The notes under the pieces were generated by a model. The model was not told the origin of the DNA, searched no databases, and saw only the letters and a program-made list of their open reading frames with translations. Source: Helicobacter kayseriensis (lineage in GTDB: Bacteria > Campylobacterota > Campylobacteria > Campylobacterales > Helicobacteraceae). Taken from it: a stretch of 64,000 bases of DNA. Position numbers and translations under genes: made by a program. Shown here piece after piece: positions 34,546 to 43,548 of this stretch. The stretch spans positions 62,001 through 126,000 of the forward strand of contig NZ_JAJTNB010000001.1 of NCBI RefSeq assembly GCF_021300655.1, read 5' to 3'. Position 1 is the first letter of the stretch. Each line of letters starts with the position of its first letter.

Positions 34546-35625
34546 ATGCTAAATCAAATCACAATTCAAGGGTATAAATCTATCAAGTCACTAGAAAATT
34601 TCCCACTTGGTCATCTCAATATTCTTATTGGAGCAAATGGTGTGGGAAAAAGTAATTTTATTTCCATCTTTAAGTTTCTTAATCTCATTCACAATCGCCA
34701 ACTTCAAGCTCATGTCGCAGATAAGGGAATGGATAGCTTTCTTCATTTTGGACGCAAACAAACGCAGGAAATCTATTTGGAATTTGTTTTTGGAGAAAAT
34801 GCTTATGATATCACACTCATTCCTACACAAGAAAATCAGCTACTCATAAAACATGAGTCTCTACATTATTGTCCGCCAGGTTACAAACATTCATATCCCA
34901 TCGGCGATTCTATATTTGAAAGCAATCTGCGAGATGCTCAAAATCTTTCTTCATCCACTCTAGTTGCACACTATTGTCAAAAGGGAATCAAAGAATGGAA
35001 ACTCTATCATTTTCACGATACGGGAGAGACTTCACCAATTAAAGCAACATGCTCCAGCATTGATGATTTGGTTTTGAAATCTGATGCTCAAAATCTCTGT
35101 GCTTATCTTAAGCGTCTATACAATGATTATCAAAGCCATTACAACCAAATCATAGAAGCAATCCAATCTGTTGCTCCATTCTTTGGAGGATTTGTTTTTA
35201 GGGATTCTGAAGTTATTCAACTAGAGTGGTTTGAACAATCTGATCCAGACACACCTTTCAAAGCACATATGCTCTCTGATGGAACCTTGCGTTTTATCTG
35301 CCTTGCAACGCTTTTGCTTCAACCTTTTGAACTTATGCCAGAAACAATCATTATTGATGAACCAGAGCTTGGACTGCATCCTTATGCAATCAATCTTCTC
35401 AGTGAAATCATCAAACGAGCCTCACAAAAAAAACAACTCATCATCTCCTCACAATCTGTCGAACTTATCAATCTCTTTGAACCTGAAAATATCATTGTTG
35501 TCGATAGAAACCAAGATCAATCTTCCATTTTTAGAAGATTAAATAATGCAGAGCTACAAATTTGGCTAGAAGATTATTCTCTGGGTGAAATTTGGAAAAG
35601 CAATCTTATCGGAGGACGACCATAG
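34546..35625 (+). CDS. OLD/AAA_21-like ATPase paired with DUF4276 protein
   Basis: 359-residue ABC-type ATPase of the COG4637/AAA_21 kind. Walker A GANGVGKSN near residues 28-36, the signature-like LSDGTLRFICL near residue 245, and Walker B TIIIDEPELGLHP with a downstream IISSQSVELI (D-loop/H-switch region). ATG 34546 has AAGGA 6 nt upstream. The stop overlaps the next start as TAGTG. ATPases of this type often work with a TOPRIM-like nuclease as anti-phage systems (OLD, PARIS) or in DNA maintenance; which applies here is unknown. Confidence 0.85.
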   Translation: MLNQITIQGYKSIKSLENFPLGHLNILIGANGVGKSNFISIFKFLNLIHNRQLQAHVADKGMDSFLHFGRKQTQEIYLEFVFGENAYDITLIPTQENQLLIKHESLHYCPPGYKHSYPIGDSIFESNLRDAQNLSSSTLVAHYCQKGIKEWKLYHFHDTGETSPIKATCSSIDDLVLKSDAQNLCAYLKRLYNDYQSHYNQIIEAIQSVAPFFGGFVFRDSEVIQLEWFEQSDPDTPFKAHMLSDGTLRFICLATLLLQPFELMPETIIIDEPELGLHPYAINLLSEIIKRASQKKQLIISSQSVELINLFEPENIIVVDRNQDQSSIFRRLNNAELQIWLEDYSLGEIWKSNLIGGRP

Positions 35626-36323
35626 TGACAAGAATATTTATCGTCTGCGAGGGTCAAACAGAGGAAAAATTTGTCAAAGATGCATTGGCTCCATTTTTCC
35701 ATCCACTCTTTCTTTATCTTACCCCATTACTGATTTCCACCTCCAAAGGACATAAGGGTGGTGGACTTACCTATGAAAGAGTAAAAAACTTTATTTTAAG
35801 CAAACTAAGGGAAGATAAAACAGCATTTGTGACTACATTTTTTGATTACTATGCTTTAAACAATGATTTTCCCTCCTTTAATGAAGCTCAAAGTAAAAAC
35901 GATCTATATGCAAAAATCACTCATCTAGAAGAAGCCTTTCTGGGGGATATTTCTCAAAGCTTGGAAGAGGACTTGACATACACCAAACGATTCTTTCCAC
36001 ATATACAACCCCACGAGTTTGAAAGCCTACTATTTAGCGATATTGACAAAATTGTTTTAGGAGATGCGGAGTGGATCGACAATATCAAACTCAAAGAAGC
36101 TCTTCAGGCAATCACCAAAGAGTTTGAAAATCCAGAACTAATCAATAACTCCAAAGAAACTAGCCCATCTCATCGCTTAGAATCAATTTTGAATTACAAA
36201 AAAGTTTTTCATGGTGCAAAGATCGCCAAGTCGATTGGAATAGAAAACATACGATCAAAATGCAAACATTTTCAAAAACTTTGTCAAACAATCTCAAATC
36301 TTTCGGAATTCAAATATGACTAA
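35625..36323 (+). CDS. DUF4276-family protein, possible TOPRIM-like partner
   Basis: 232 residues from GTG 35625, which has GGAGGA upstream and overlaps the ATPase stop. The N-terminus IFIVCEGQTEEKFVKD and the later TTFFDYYAL and IQPHEFESLLFSD match DUF4276 as I remember it. The conserved acidic residues (E in CEGQTE, D in FFDYY) are laid out like those of TOPRIM nucleases. The pair resembles a split OLD nuclease. It overlaps the glycosyltransferase gene by 8 bp. Function is unproven. Confidence 0.82.
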   Translation: MTRIFIVCEGQTEEKFVKDALAPFFHPLFLYLTPLLISTSKGHKGGGLTYERVKNFILSKLREDKTAFVTTFFDYYALNNDFPSFNEAQSKNDLYAKITHLEEAFLGDISQSLEEDLTYTKRFFPHIQPHEFESLLFSDIDKIVLGDAEWIDNIKLKEALQAITKEFENPELINNSKETSPSHRLESILNYKKVFHGAKIAKSIGIENIRSKCKHFQKLCQTISNLSEFKYD

Positions 36324-37341
36324 AACACTCAAAATCGGCTTTATATATTTTCATGGACTTGGGGACAATATCCTCACTTTTGAATCTCTGTATGCACTCA
36401 AGATGATTTATCATTGTGAGTTATTTGTCTTTGGCAATGCATTATTTAAAAATCTCTTAGCTCACTGTGATTTTGTCGATGAAGTATATGACATCCAAAA
36501 TGACATTCGATCTCATCTTGATCTCATCAATTCTTGCAATCTCGACTATATTATATTGCCCAAATGCACCAAGATTTACCTCACTCCCTTGCTTCAAAGC
36601 AATGTTCTCAAAATCTTAACTCCCACAAAAATTCCGGCCCTACTTTCTAAAAAATGCAAAACTCCTTCCATTTTTTCATTTCTCAGATATCGCAATGCCT
36701 CAATGCGAGAGAAGCCACTATTTCTTGTGCGTCTTATCAATCCAAAGCTTTTTGATTCACATATTTCAAAAATCGTTTTATCTCAAGCCAAAATCTGCAC
36801 TTCAATCACACATCAAAACAAAATCTCAAATTTTCTTCAAAAAAGCGTGAAAGAAGGAGATCATCTTATCCTTATCAACCCCTTTGCCATCACTTCTTCA
36901 CATAATCTTTCCATAGAAGCATATTTAAAACTTGCCCATTATGTTTCCACTCTTCCATCTTGTATTCCGCTTATAGTTACATATTCCAAAGTCACACAAG
37001 AATTTGATGAGGCATTGAAGCATTTTCAACAACACACAAAACTCCATTCGCTTATCATTTTTGAAAATGATGAGGATATTTTAAATCTTGCTGAGCTTAT
37101 CTTTCACACTACTTGCGTTATTTCCCCAAGCACAGGAATTATTCATCTTGCTTCAAACCTATCCATTCCCACAATTGGACTTTATCCCAAAACGCACATT
37201 CCTCAATGGGAAACAAAAGATAAGCGCTATGTTTTTATCAAAAGTCCCAAGGATCAGATTACTCCAAAAGAAGAGGAAGAGATTCTTGATCAAACAATGG
37301 CACTTTTAAAATCCATTCTTCCTTCTATTCCGTATCTATAA
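36316..37341 (+). CDS. Glycosyltransferase family 9 (heptosyltransferase-like)
   Basis: 341 residues. N-terminal GFIYFHGLGDNILTFESLYALK is the GT9 acceptor-side motif; the C-terminal CVISPSTGIIHLASNLSIPTIGLYP is the nucleotide-sugar-side motif. GT9 enzymes add heptose or related sugars to the LPS core, fitting the ADP-heptose genes elsewhere in the window, but the donor sugar cannot be fixed. It is last in the ispG operon and its stop overlaps that of the convergent ankyrin gene. Confidence 0.88.
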   Translation: MTKTLKIGFIYFHGLGDNILTFESLYALKMIYHCELFVFGNALFKNLLAHCDFVDEVYDIQNDIRSHLDLINSCNLDYIILPKCTKIYLTPLLQSNVLKILTPTKIPALLSKKCKTPSIFSFLRYRNASMREKPLFLVRLINPKLFDSHISKIVLSQAKICTSITHQNKISNFLQKSVKEGDHLILINPFAITSSHNLSIEAYLKLAHYVSTLPSCIPLIVTYSKVTQEFDEALKHFQQHTKLHSLIIFENDEDILNLAELIFHTTCVISPSTGIIHLASNLSIPTIGLYPKTHIPQWETKDKRYVFIKSPKDQITPKEEEEILDQTMALLKSILPSIPYL

Positions 37342-37833
37342 TCCTTTTTTGCTAGCTACAAATATCCTTTTTAAACCCAAAAGAATCTTTAAGGCTTTTT
37401 CTTTAAGCAAGCTTGGATGAGAATGAGAATATAAGAATTTTGCCAATTCTTCATGTCCAAACATCACAGCAAAAGCATAGGGTGTCATCCCCATGCCATT
37501 ATTTTGATCAATATTAGCTCCATAAGAAATGAGAAGTTTTGCCATCTCAAAATAACCCTTAAAGCAAACTCCTGCAAGAGGAGTTTGTCCTCGATGATTA
37601 GGACAATCCACGCAGGCGCCTCTTTCTAACAATAATCTAGCACTCCTTAATGAATTGTGATAGCTAGCTAGCATCAAGAGAGTATCGCCTTTGTGAGTTT
37701 TAAGATCAACATTTAAACCTGCATCAAGCATAATTTTCAGATTCTGATCTTCATCTTTTCTCGCATAATCAAATGCCATCAAACAAAGCTCATGAAATCT
37801 TTTTTCTTCATCTGGAGTAAGATCAATCTGCAT
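37336..37833 (-). CDS. Ankyrin-repeat protein, catalase partner
   Basis: 165 residues with three to four ankyrin repeats: [51 protein letters not shown] and [21 protein letters not shown] are successive units. It overlaps katA by 11 bp. In C. jejuni the equivalent gene downstream of katA (Cj1386) helps deliver heme to catalase, so the same role is likely here by context. Confidence 0.88.
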   Translation of the reverse strand: MQIDLTPDEEKRFHELCLMAFDYARKDEDQNLKIMLDAGLNVDLKTHKGDTLLMLASYHNSLRSARLLLERGACVDCPNHRGQTPLAGVCFKGYFEMAKLLISYGANIDQNNGMGMTPYAFAVMFGHEELAKFLYSHSHPSLLKEKALKILLGLKRIFVASKKGL

Positions 37834-39262
37834 GCTTTAGTCTCTCAAGTGCTTTTTTTACCCCATCAGCATAACAAGGAGAAATCTTTTCAAAGTGATG
37901 GAGAGCCCTTTGAATGACTATAGAATCTACTCCATCCATAGAGGCTGCTACATTTTCAAACAACTGATCTTTTTGCTGAGCATTCATAAGATCAAACAAT
38001 GCTTTTGGCTGAGAATAATAGTCTTCATCTAAAGGAGCGTAGCGCTGAGCTTTTTCTCCAATTTTTAAATCCGGTTCCAAATATTCTTTGTGCTCTTTTG
38101 GAGAATCGCTATAGCTATTAGGTTCATAATATGCTTGGGCATTACGATAAGTATCAAAATTCATACTGCCAGCCACATTGTAGGTATTAACTTCAGATTT
38201 AGCACGATTAATTGGCAAGAGGTGATAATTTGTTCCGATTCTATATCGATGTGCATCAGGATAGCTAAAAATCCTTGCTTGCAACATTTTGTCTGGACTA
38301 AAGCTAATCCCAGGAACAATATTGCTTGGACTAAATGCCGACTGTTCTACTTCATTAAAATAGTTTTCTACATTTTTATTAAGAATAATTTCCCCTATCT
38401 CAATCAATGGAACAAGATGATGTGGCCAAACTTTTGTCAAATCAAATGGGTTAAATCCCAGTTTTTCCGCCTCATCTTCAGCAAGAATCTGAATTTGGAA
38501 AGTCCATTTTGGGAACTCTCCTTTTTGAATACTTTCATACAAATCTCTTTGATGACTTTCTCTATCTTTGGCAATCAAAGATTCTGCTTGAGCATTTGTA
38601 AGATTTTTAATACCTTGTTGAGTTTTAAAATGAAACTTCACCCAGAATCTTTGATTTTCGTTATTGATCAAGCTATAAGTATGACTTCCAAATCCATGCA
38701 TATGGCGATAACTTGCAGGAATTCCACGATCACTCATTAAAATCATTACTTGATGTAAACTCTCTGGACACAATGTCCAAAAATCCCATGCCGCATTCGC
38801 ACTTCTTAAATTTGTCTTTGGATCACGCTTTTGAGTGTGGATAAAATCAGGAAACTTATAAGGGTCTCGCACAAAGAAAACAGGGGTGTTGTTTCCTACA
38901 ATATCCCAATTGCCCTCTTTTGTATAAAACTTGATCGCAAAGCCTCTCAAATCTCTTTCCGCATCAGCAGCCCCTATTTCTCCAGCAACAGTAGAAAACC
39001 GCAAAAAAAGAGGTGTAACTTCCCCTTTTTGTAAAACTTTTGCTTTGGTGTATTTTGAAATGTCTGCAGTAATTCTAAGCTCACCATATGCACCGCTACC
39101 TTTTGCATGGACAGTTCTTTCAGGAATTCTTTCCCTATTTTGATGAGCCAATTTTTCCAATAAAATATAATCTTGAATTAAAAGTGGACCTTGGGGACCA
39201 GCAGTCAGTGAATTTTGATTGTCAGCAACAATATTTCCAAAATCATTTGTGAGTTTTTTCAT
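37823..39262 (-). CDS. katA: Catalase
   Basis: Monofunctional heme catalase. The catalytic histidine lies in [13 protein letters not shown] near residue 53, the asparagine in the [19 protein letters not shown] region, and the heme-ligand tyrosine in [16 protein letters not shown] 39262, with AAAGGGA upstream, gives 479 residues; an upstream ATG at 39289 lies inside the Fur-type operator. It is expressed from an iron/peroxide-type promoter and co-transcribed with the ankyrin gene. Confidence 0.97.
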   Translation of the reverse strand: MKKLTNDFGNIVADNQNSLTAGPQGPLLIQDYILLEKLAHQNRERIPERTVHAKGSGAYGELRITADISKYTKAKVLQKGEVTPLFLRFSTVAGEIGAADAERDLRGFAIKFYTKEGNWDIVGNNTPVFFVRDPYKFPDFIHTQKRDPKTNLRSANAAWDFWTLCPESLHQVMILMSDRGIPASYRHMHGFGSHTYSLINNENQRFWVKFHFKTQQGIKNLTNAQAESLIAKDRESHQRDLYESIQKGEFPKWTFQIQILAEDEAEKLGFNPFDLTKVWPHHLVPLIEIGEIILNKNVENYFNEVEQSAFSPSNIVPGISFSPDKMLQARIFSYPDAHRYRIGTNYHLLPINRAKSEVNTYNVAGSMNFDTYRNAQAYYEPNSYSDSPKEHKEYLEPDLKIGEKAQRYAPLDEDYYSQPKALFDLMNAQQKDQLFENVAASMDGVDSIVIQRALHHFEKISPCYADGVKKALERLKHAD

Positions 39263-39273
39263 TTTTTTCCCTT

Positions 39274-39288
39274 TGATAATAATTATCA
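39274..39288. promoter_or_regulatory. Perfect 7-1-7 Fur-type box upstream of katA
   Basis: TGATAATAATTATCA is an exact 7-1-7 inverted repeat equal to the classic Fur-box consensus TGATAATnATTATCA. It lies 12 bp before the katA ATG, and a further ATAATGAT/ATTATCA stretch continues to 39309. PerR boxes differ only at the outer positions, so PerR or Fur control of katA is expected, as reported for C. jejuni. Confidence 0.75.
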
Positions 39289-39354
39289 TTTAATAATGAT
39301 TGTATTATCAAAGCAAATTAAAATAAACAAAATGTTATTTTTAAATCATTCTTC

Positions 39355-40128
39355 TTATTTCAAAATGATAACTTCGCACTCCAAAAAGATTCCGTGCTCT
39401 TCCCATACGCGCTTTTGAGCCAAAGAGATAAGTTTCATTGCCTCATCAAACTTTCCATTTCCCAAATTGACCAAAAAATTTGCATGACTTTGACTAAACC
39501 CTACTCCCCCCAAAGAGTAACCCTTAAGTCCTACACTCTCCAAAAGCCTTCCCGCATAATCCCCATGAGGGTTTTTAAAGCAACTCCCACAACTTGGCAA
39601 ATGTGGATGTGTTTGACGCATATTTTCAAAGCTCTCTATAAGCTCATATCTAAAACCCGTGATTTTTTTAAACCTTGCTCCATAGATCACTCCATCTATT
39701 CCGCTTTGACGATATTTAAAATCAAATTGATCGATACTCTTCCATACACCATCAACATATACACTAGATAAAGCATCTTTCATCTCATAGCTCTTCATAC
39801 CCGCATTCATTCTGACAAGTCCACCAAGTTTTCCTGGAAGTCCTCGCAGAAATTCCACTCCCCATAAATTATTTTTCTTAAAAAAGCTATAAATTTTCCC
39901 ACTACTTGTAGCACCCCCAATTTCAATCCAATCACCTTGATCTTTAATATAATCAAATTGCTTTCCAAGCATACACAATGACTTGGCGTCTGGAGAAAGC
40001 AAAATATTATTTCCCCCTCCTATCAATCTCTCATCAAAATCTTTGCCAACTTCTTCAAGAATGCGAACGCAATGCTCCCCACCAATCTTTAAGCTTGTAT
40101 GTTTTGAAAAATCAATCACTTTTTGCAT
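39355..40128 (-). CDS. murB: UDP-N-acetylenolpyruvoylglucosamine reductase
   Basis: Peptidoglycan precursor synthesis, a FAD enzyme. LIGGGNNILLS for flavin binding, FLRGLPGKLGGLVRMNAGMK, the active-site serine in PSCGSCFKNPHGDYAGRLLE and the final HANFLVN block are present. 257 residues is the short type of Helicobacter/Campylobacter. It lies 2 nt after fliQ in the same direction. Confidence 0.95.
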   Translation of the reverse strand: MQKVIDFSKHTSLKIGGEHCVRILEEVGKDFDERLIGGGNNILLSPDAKSLCMLGKQFDYIKDQGDWIEIGGATSSGKIYSFFKKNNLWGVEFLRGLPGKLGGLVRMNAGMKSYEMKDALSSVYVDGVWKSIDQFDFKYRQSGIDGVIYGARFKKITGFRYELIESFENMRQTHPHLPSCGSCFKNPHGDYAGRLLESVGLKGYSLGGVGFSQSHANFLVNLGNGKFDEAMKLISLAQKRVWEEHGIFLECEVIILK

Positions 40129-40130
40129 AA

Positions 40131-40397
40131 TTAAAAAGGAAAACTAGGGATTAAATCAAAAATGCTCTTAGTATAGTCAAGCACAACATGCAACATCCAA
40201 GGTAAAGTCAGAATCAAAACAACAATAACAGCCAAGATTTTGGGCACAAAAGTCAAAGTCATTTCATTAATTTGGGTTGTTGCTTGAAAAATACTCACCA
40301 AAAGCCCTACAATCAACCCTGCCAAAAGCATAGGCAATGAAATCATTAAGGTAATCTTGTAGGTTTCAATCGCCAAAGCCATTAATTTTGCTTCCAT
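40131..40397 (-). CDS. fliQ: Flagellar export apparatus protein FliQ
   Basis: 88-residue inner-membrane protein of the flagellar type III export gate with two hydrophobic spans (around residues 15-35 and 53-75). The block IVGLLVSIFQATTQINEMTLTFVPKI is characteristic. It implies a flagellated organism. It sits between a purine permease gene and murB with 2-3 nt gaps; the fliQ-murB linkage is familiar from other Campylobacterota. Confidence 0.96.
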   Translation of the reverse strand: MEAKLMALAIETYKITLMISLPMLLAGLIVGLLVSIFQATTQINEMTLTFVPKILAVIVVLILTLPWMLHVVLDYTKSIFDLIPSFPF

Positions 40398-40400
40398 AAA

Positions 40401-41723
40401 TTAACCCTTTAAAAATACTCCATGCACAATAATAGGCAAAATACTTAAGATTCCAAGCACAATAACTCCCAAATTGATTCTTTGATATTGTTTTAATGCT
40501 AGGCAAGAAAGGATATAAACCAAAAATCCTCCTGCCAAACCATTGGCAATCGAATAAGTCAAAGGCATCAGGACAATAGCAAAAAATGCGGAAATTCCAA
40601 TAGGGAGATCTGAAAAATCAATATTTTTGACTTCCAAAAACATCATCGCACCCACAACAATCAGCGTTGGATAAATTGCAAAAGAAGGAATAGAAGCAAA
40701 AATGGGAAACAAAAATAAACTTAAAGCAAAAAATAAAGCACAAAATATTGAAGTCAATCCTGTTCGTCCACCAGCACTCACACCACTTGCACTTTCTAAA
40801 AAGCTCGTTGTCGTACTCACCCCAAGACTTGCACCAATGACAGTCGCAGCAGCATCAGCCTCAAGTGTTTTTTCCAAAAGCTTATCGCCTTGATTGTCTT
40901 TGTTTTGGAACAATCCAATCTTAGCTCCCACTCCAGCTAATGTCCCAAGAGAATCAAACAAATCAAGCACAAGAAGAGAAACAATTGTCGGAATCAATGC
41001 AAGAGTCAAAACCCCAACAACATCAAACTTCAATGCAATAGGGGCAATTGAATCAGGCATTGAAAACACTTCTTGAGGCAATGGAGCAAGCCCAAAAAAC
41101 CATGCAATAAGAGAGCAGCACAGGATTCCAAGAATAAAAGAGGCATGAATTTTTTTAACACTCATCCACAAAATCATCCCCACACCCAAAATCCCAATCC
41201 AAGCTTGAGGAGTATTGAGACTTCCAAGTTCAGGTAAGCCGATAGGAGAAATTGCAATAATCCCTAGTGATTTTAGACCAATAGCACAGATAAAGGCCCC
41301 CAATCCTCCAGCAAGCGCGAATCTTAAACCGCGAGGAATGCTATTGATTAACCACGTGCGAATTTTGGTCAGCGATACAAGCAAAAAAATGATTCCAGAA
41401 AGAAATACAATGCCTAAAGCTTTTTCCCAAGAAAGTCCCATCCCCTGAACCATTCCATAAGAAAAATAAGCATTTAATCCCATGCCAACACTCATTGCTA
41501 CAGGGACCTTAGCCCAAATCCCACTAAGCAAAGTTGCTACAACTGTGGCTAATGTAACTGCTGTGATCAATGCCCCCTTTGGCATTCCCGAATCAGAAAG
41601 AATTGATGAACTAACAGGAACAATATAAAGCATGGCAATAAAAGTTGTAAAGCCTGCAATCAACTCCGTTTTTACATTACTACCACTTTGAGTGATACCA
41701 AAATAACGATCCAAAAAGCTCAA
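40401..41723 (-). CDS. NCS2-family purine permease (AzgA-like)
   Basis: 440 residues and about 12-14 membrane spans. TELIAGFTTFIAMLYIVPV at the N-terminus, GMGLNAYFSYGMVQGMGLSWEKAL, and TTSFLESASGVSAGGRTGL are typical of the AzgA-type adenine/guanine/hypoxanthine transporters. TTG 41723 is chosen because AAAGGAG precedes it at the right spacing; the ATG at 41762 has no such site. Direction and spacing suggest co-transcription with fliQ-murB. Confidence 0.9.
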   Translation of the reverse strand: MSFLDRYFGITQSGSNVKTELIAGFTTFIAMLYIVPVSSSILSDSGMPKGALITAVTLATVVATLLSGIWAKVPVAMSVGMGLNAYFSYGMVQGMGLSWEKALGIVFLSGIIFLLVSLTKIRTWLINSIPRGLRFALAGGLGAFICAIGLKSLGIIAISPIGLPELGSLNTPQAWIGILGVGMILWMSVKKIHASFILGILCCSLIAWFFGLAPLPQEVFSMPDSIAPIALKFDVVGVLTLALIPTIVSLLVLDLFDSLGTLAGVGAKIGLFQNKDNQGDKLLEKTLEADAAATVIGASLGVSTTTSFLESASGVSAGGRTGLTSIFCALFFALSLFLFPIFASIPSFAIYPTLIVVGAMMFLEVKNIDFSDLPIGISAFFAIVLMPLTYSIANGLAGGFLVYILSCLALKQYQRINLGVIVLGILSILPIIVHGVFLKG

Positions 41724-41849
41724 AATAACTCCTTTATGCAAATAAGGCTTCCAAAAAATCAAATTTTACTCAAAAGTCTCCAAGACTCCTAAGCAAATCC
41801 CCTTTATCGTTTTCCCCACACTCCTGTGTCCAGATCCATAGAAAAAGAG

Positions 41850-42482
41850 TTATTGCTTGAGAAGATTTAGCAATCTCAAAATTTCTTCTTTGAGCTCCTG
41901 CTCTCCTTCTTCATTCCATATGATATGGTCTGCCATTTTGATTTTTTCTTCCAAGGGCATTTGGGCTTGGATTCGTAACTCAACTTCTTCTTTTGTTAAG
42001 CGATTTCTTTGCATTACGCGCCAAATCTGCTTTTCTCTAGAACAAGCTACAAGCAAAGTATGTGCAAAGCTATAAATCTCCCTTTGCTCAAACAGCAATG
42101 CCAATTCTACAAAATAAATTTTTTGACCTTTTTCTTTCTCCATGCAAGTCTGATAGAGCTTTTCCTGAATCGCTTTAGAAAGAATCTGATTAAGCCTTTT
42201 GAGTTTTTCTGCATCGCCAAAAACAATTTTCCCCAGCTTTTGTCTTGAAAGTTTGCCATCCTCTAAAATAATCTCACCAAATTCTCTCACTAGCTCTTGA
42301 GTTTTTTCTTCCAAAACTTGATGAGCAATCTTATCTGCATCAATAACCTTATATCCCAACGATTGCAAAATCAAACAAGTCGTGCTTTTCCCGCTCCCAA
42401 TCCCCCCACTGATTGCATAGGCATATTTCAAAAGAGAAAAATCAATCACTTGATTTTCTAATAGAGTTGCATTGTGATGCAA
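41850..42482 (-). CDS. coaE: Dephospho-CoA kinase
   Basis: Last step of coenzyme A synthesis. P-loop ISGGIGSGKSTT, the IDADKIAHQVL block, and VELALLFE with the following CSREKQIWRVMQRN. The frame opens at TTG 42482 inside the 3' end of aguA; GTG or TTG codons a little downstream would give the more usual short leader before the P-loop, so the start is uncertain. Together with coaX it gives two CoA genes in the window. Confidence 0.92.
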   Translation of the reverse strand: MHHNATLLENQVIDFSLLKYAYAISGGIGSGKSTTCLILQSLGYKVIDADKIAHQVLEEKTQELVREFGEIILEDGKLSRQKLGKIVFGDAEKLKRLNQILSKAIQEKLYQTCMEKEKGQKIYFVELALLFEQREIYSFAHTLLVACSREKQIWRVMQRNRLTKEEVELRIQAQMPLEEKIKMADHIIWNEEGEQELKEEILRLLNLLKQ

Positions 42483-43474
42483 TGTAAGCTCCCATGTTGC
42501 TTGATGAGTGTTTTACAAGAGATTCCAATCACTTTTAGGTGAGGTAAGGCATTCTGTAAAATCTCCAAGGCCAAAGAATCATTTTTATCTCCATAAGTTG
42601 GCACCAAGAGTCCGCCATTGACAAATAAAAAATTTGCATAAGTTGCAGGAAGCCTCTCACCCTCTTCAAAAATAGCTGAAACAAAAGGGAGCTTAATCAA
42701 CTCATAGGGATCTCCATTCAAATTTCTAAGAGCCTTAAGTTCTTCCTCCATCTTTAAAAGCTCTTCATAATGCTCATCATTTTGATCTTCACAACCCACA
42801 TAGGCAATTTGTGTTGGAGAAATAAATCTTGCTAGAGTATCGATATGACTATCTGTATCATCGCCTGCAAGATAACCGTGATTGAGCCAAAGAATTTTTT
42901 TAGCCCCCAATTTCTGCATTAGTTGCGCCTCAATTTCTTCTTTAGATAACCATGCATTGCGATTGCCTTCTAAAAGGCATTGTGTATTTGTCAAAATCAC
43001 CCCTCCTCCATCACTCTCAAGACTTCCACCCTCCAAAATCATCCCTACTTTCCTTAGTTCATCATTTCCAAATTCTCCCTTTATGTGTAGAGTTTGATTG
43101 ATTTGATTATCCCAATTGCTTGCAAATTTAAGTCCCCAACCATTAAACATAAAATCAAGCAAGACATTTTGATTCCCCTCTTCTAAATTGATGGCTCCAA
43201 AATCCCTAGCCCAAGTGTCGTTACAAGGAATAGAGTAGATTCTTAATTTTTTCTCTAATATTTGATGCGAAAAAAAGCTCTTTAAAATTTCCATTCCTTC
43301 CAAATCACTAGGATCAACACATACCACCACATCTTCAAATCCTAAAATTGTCTCAATAATCTCTAAAAAATTTTCTCTTGCTTCCTTTAAAGATAGATTC
43401 CAATCACTCTTTGCATGAGGAAATGCCATCAAAATCGCTCTTTGTTTCTCCCACTCTGCTCGCATACGCTTCAT
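42458..43474 (-). CDS. aguA: Agmatine deiminase
   Basis: Converts agmatine to N-carbamoylputrescine in the arginine-decarboxylase route to putrescine. 338 residues of the peptidyl-arginine-deiminase-like family: RAILMAFPHAKSDW, NDTWARDFGAI, EGGSLESDGGG, LNHGYLAGDDTDSHIDTLARF, and the catalytic-Cys end KQHGSLHCITMQ. AAAGGAG lies 7 nt before the ATG. It is divergent from tsaD with a 74-bp shared gap. Confidence 0.94.
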   Translation of the reverse strand: MKRMRAEWEKQRAILMAFPHAKSDWNLSLKEARENFLEIIETILGFEDVVVCVDPSDLEGMEILKSFFSHQILEKKLRIYSIPCNDTWARDFGAINLEEGNQNVLLDFMFNGWGLKFASNWDNQINQTLHIKGEFGNDELRKVGMILEGGSLESDGGGVILTNTQCLLEGNRNAWLSKEEIEAQLMQKLGAKKILWLNHGYLAGDDTDSHIDTLARFISPTQIAYVGCEDQNDEHYEELLKMEEELKALRNLNGDPYELIKLPFVSAIFEEGERLPATYANFLFVNGGLLVPTYGDKNDSLALEILQNALPHLKVIGISCKTLIKQHGSLHCITMQLY

Positions 43475-43548
43475 CTACACTCTCCTTTGCTTATGTCACC
43501 AAATACTTTTTGATAGAATTTTACAAATTTTCTTTCAAAGGATATGTG

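Noticed and set aside
38090-38740. 216-codon rightward frame inside katA
   Set aside because: Antisense shadow of a clear catalase gene; no ribosome site or family.
43378-43548. Upstream extension of tsaD
   Set aside because: Runs antisense through the start of aguA; the TTG at 43549 has AAAGGA at correct spacing.
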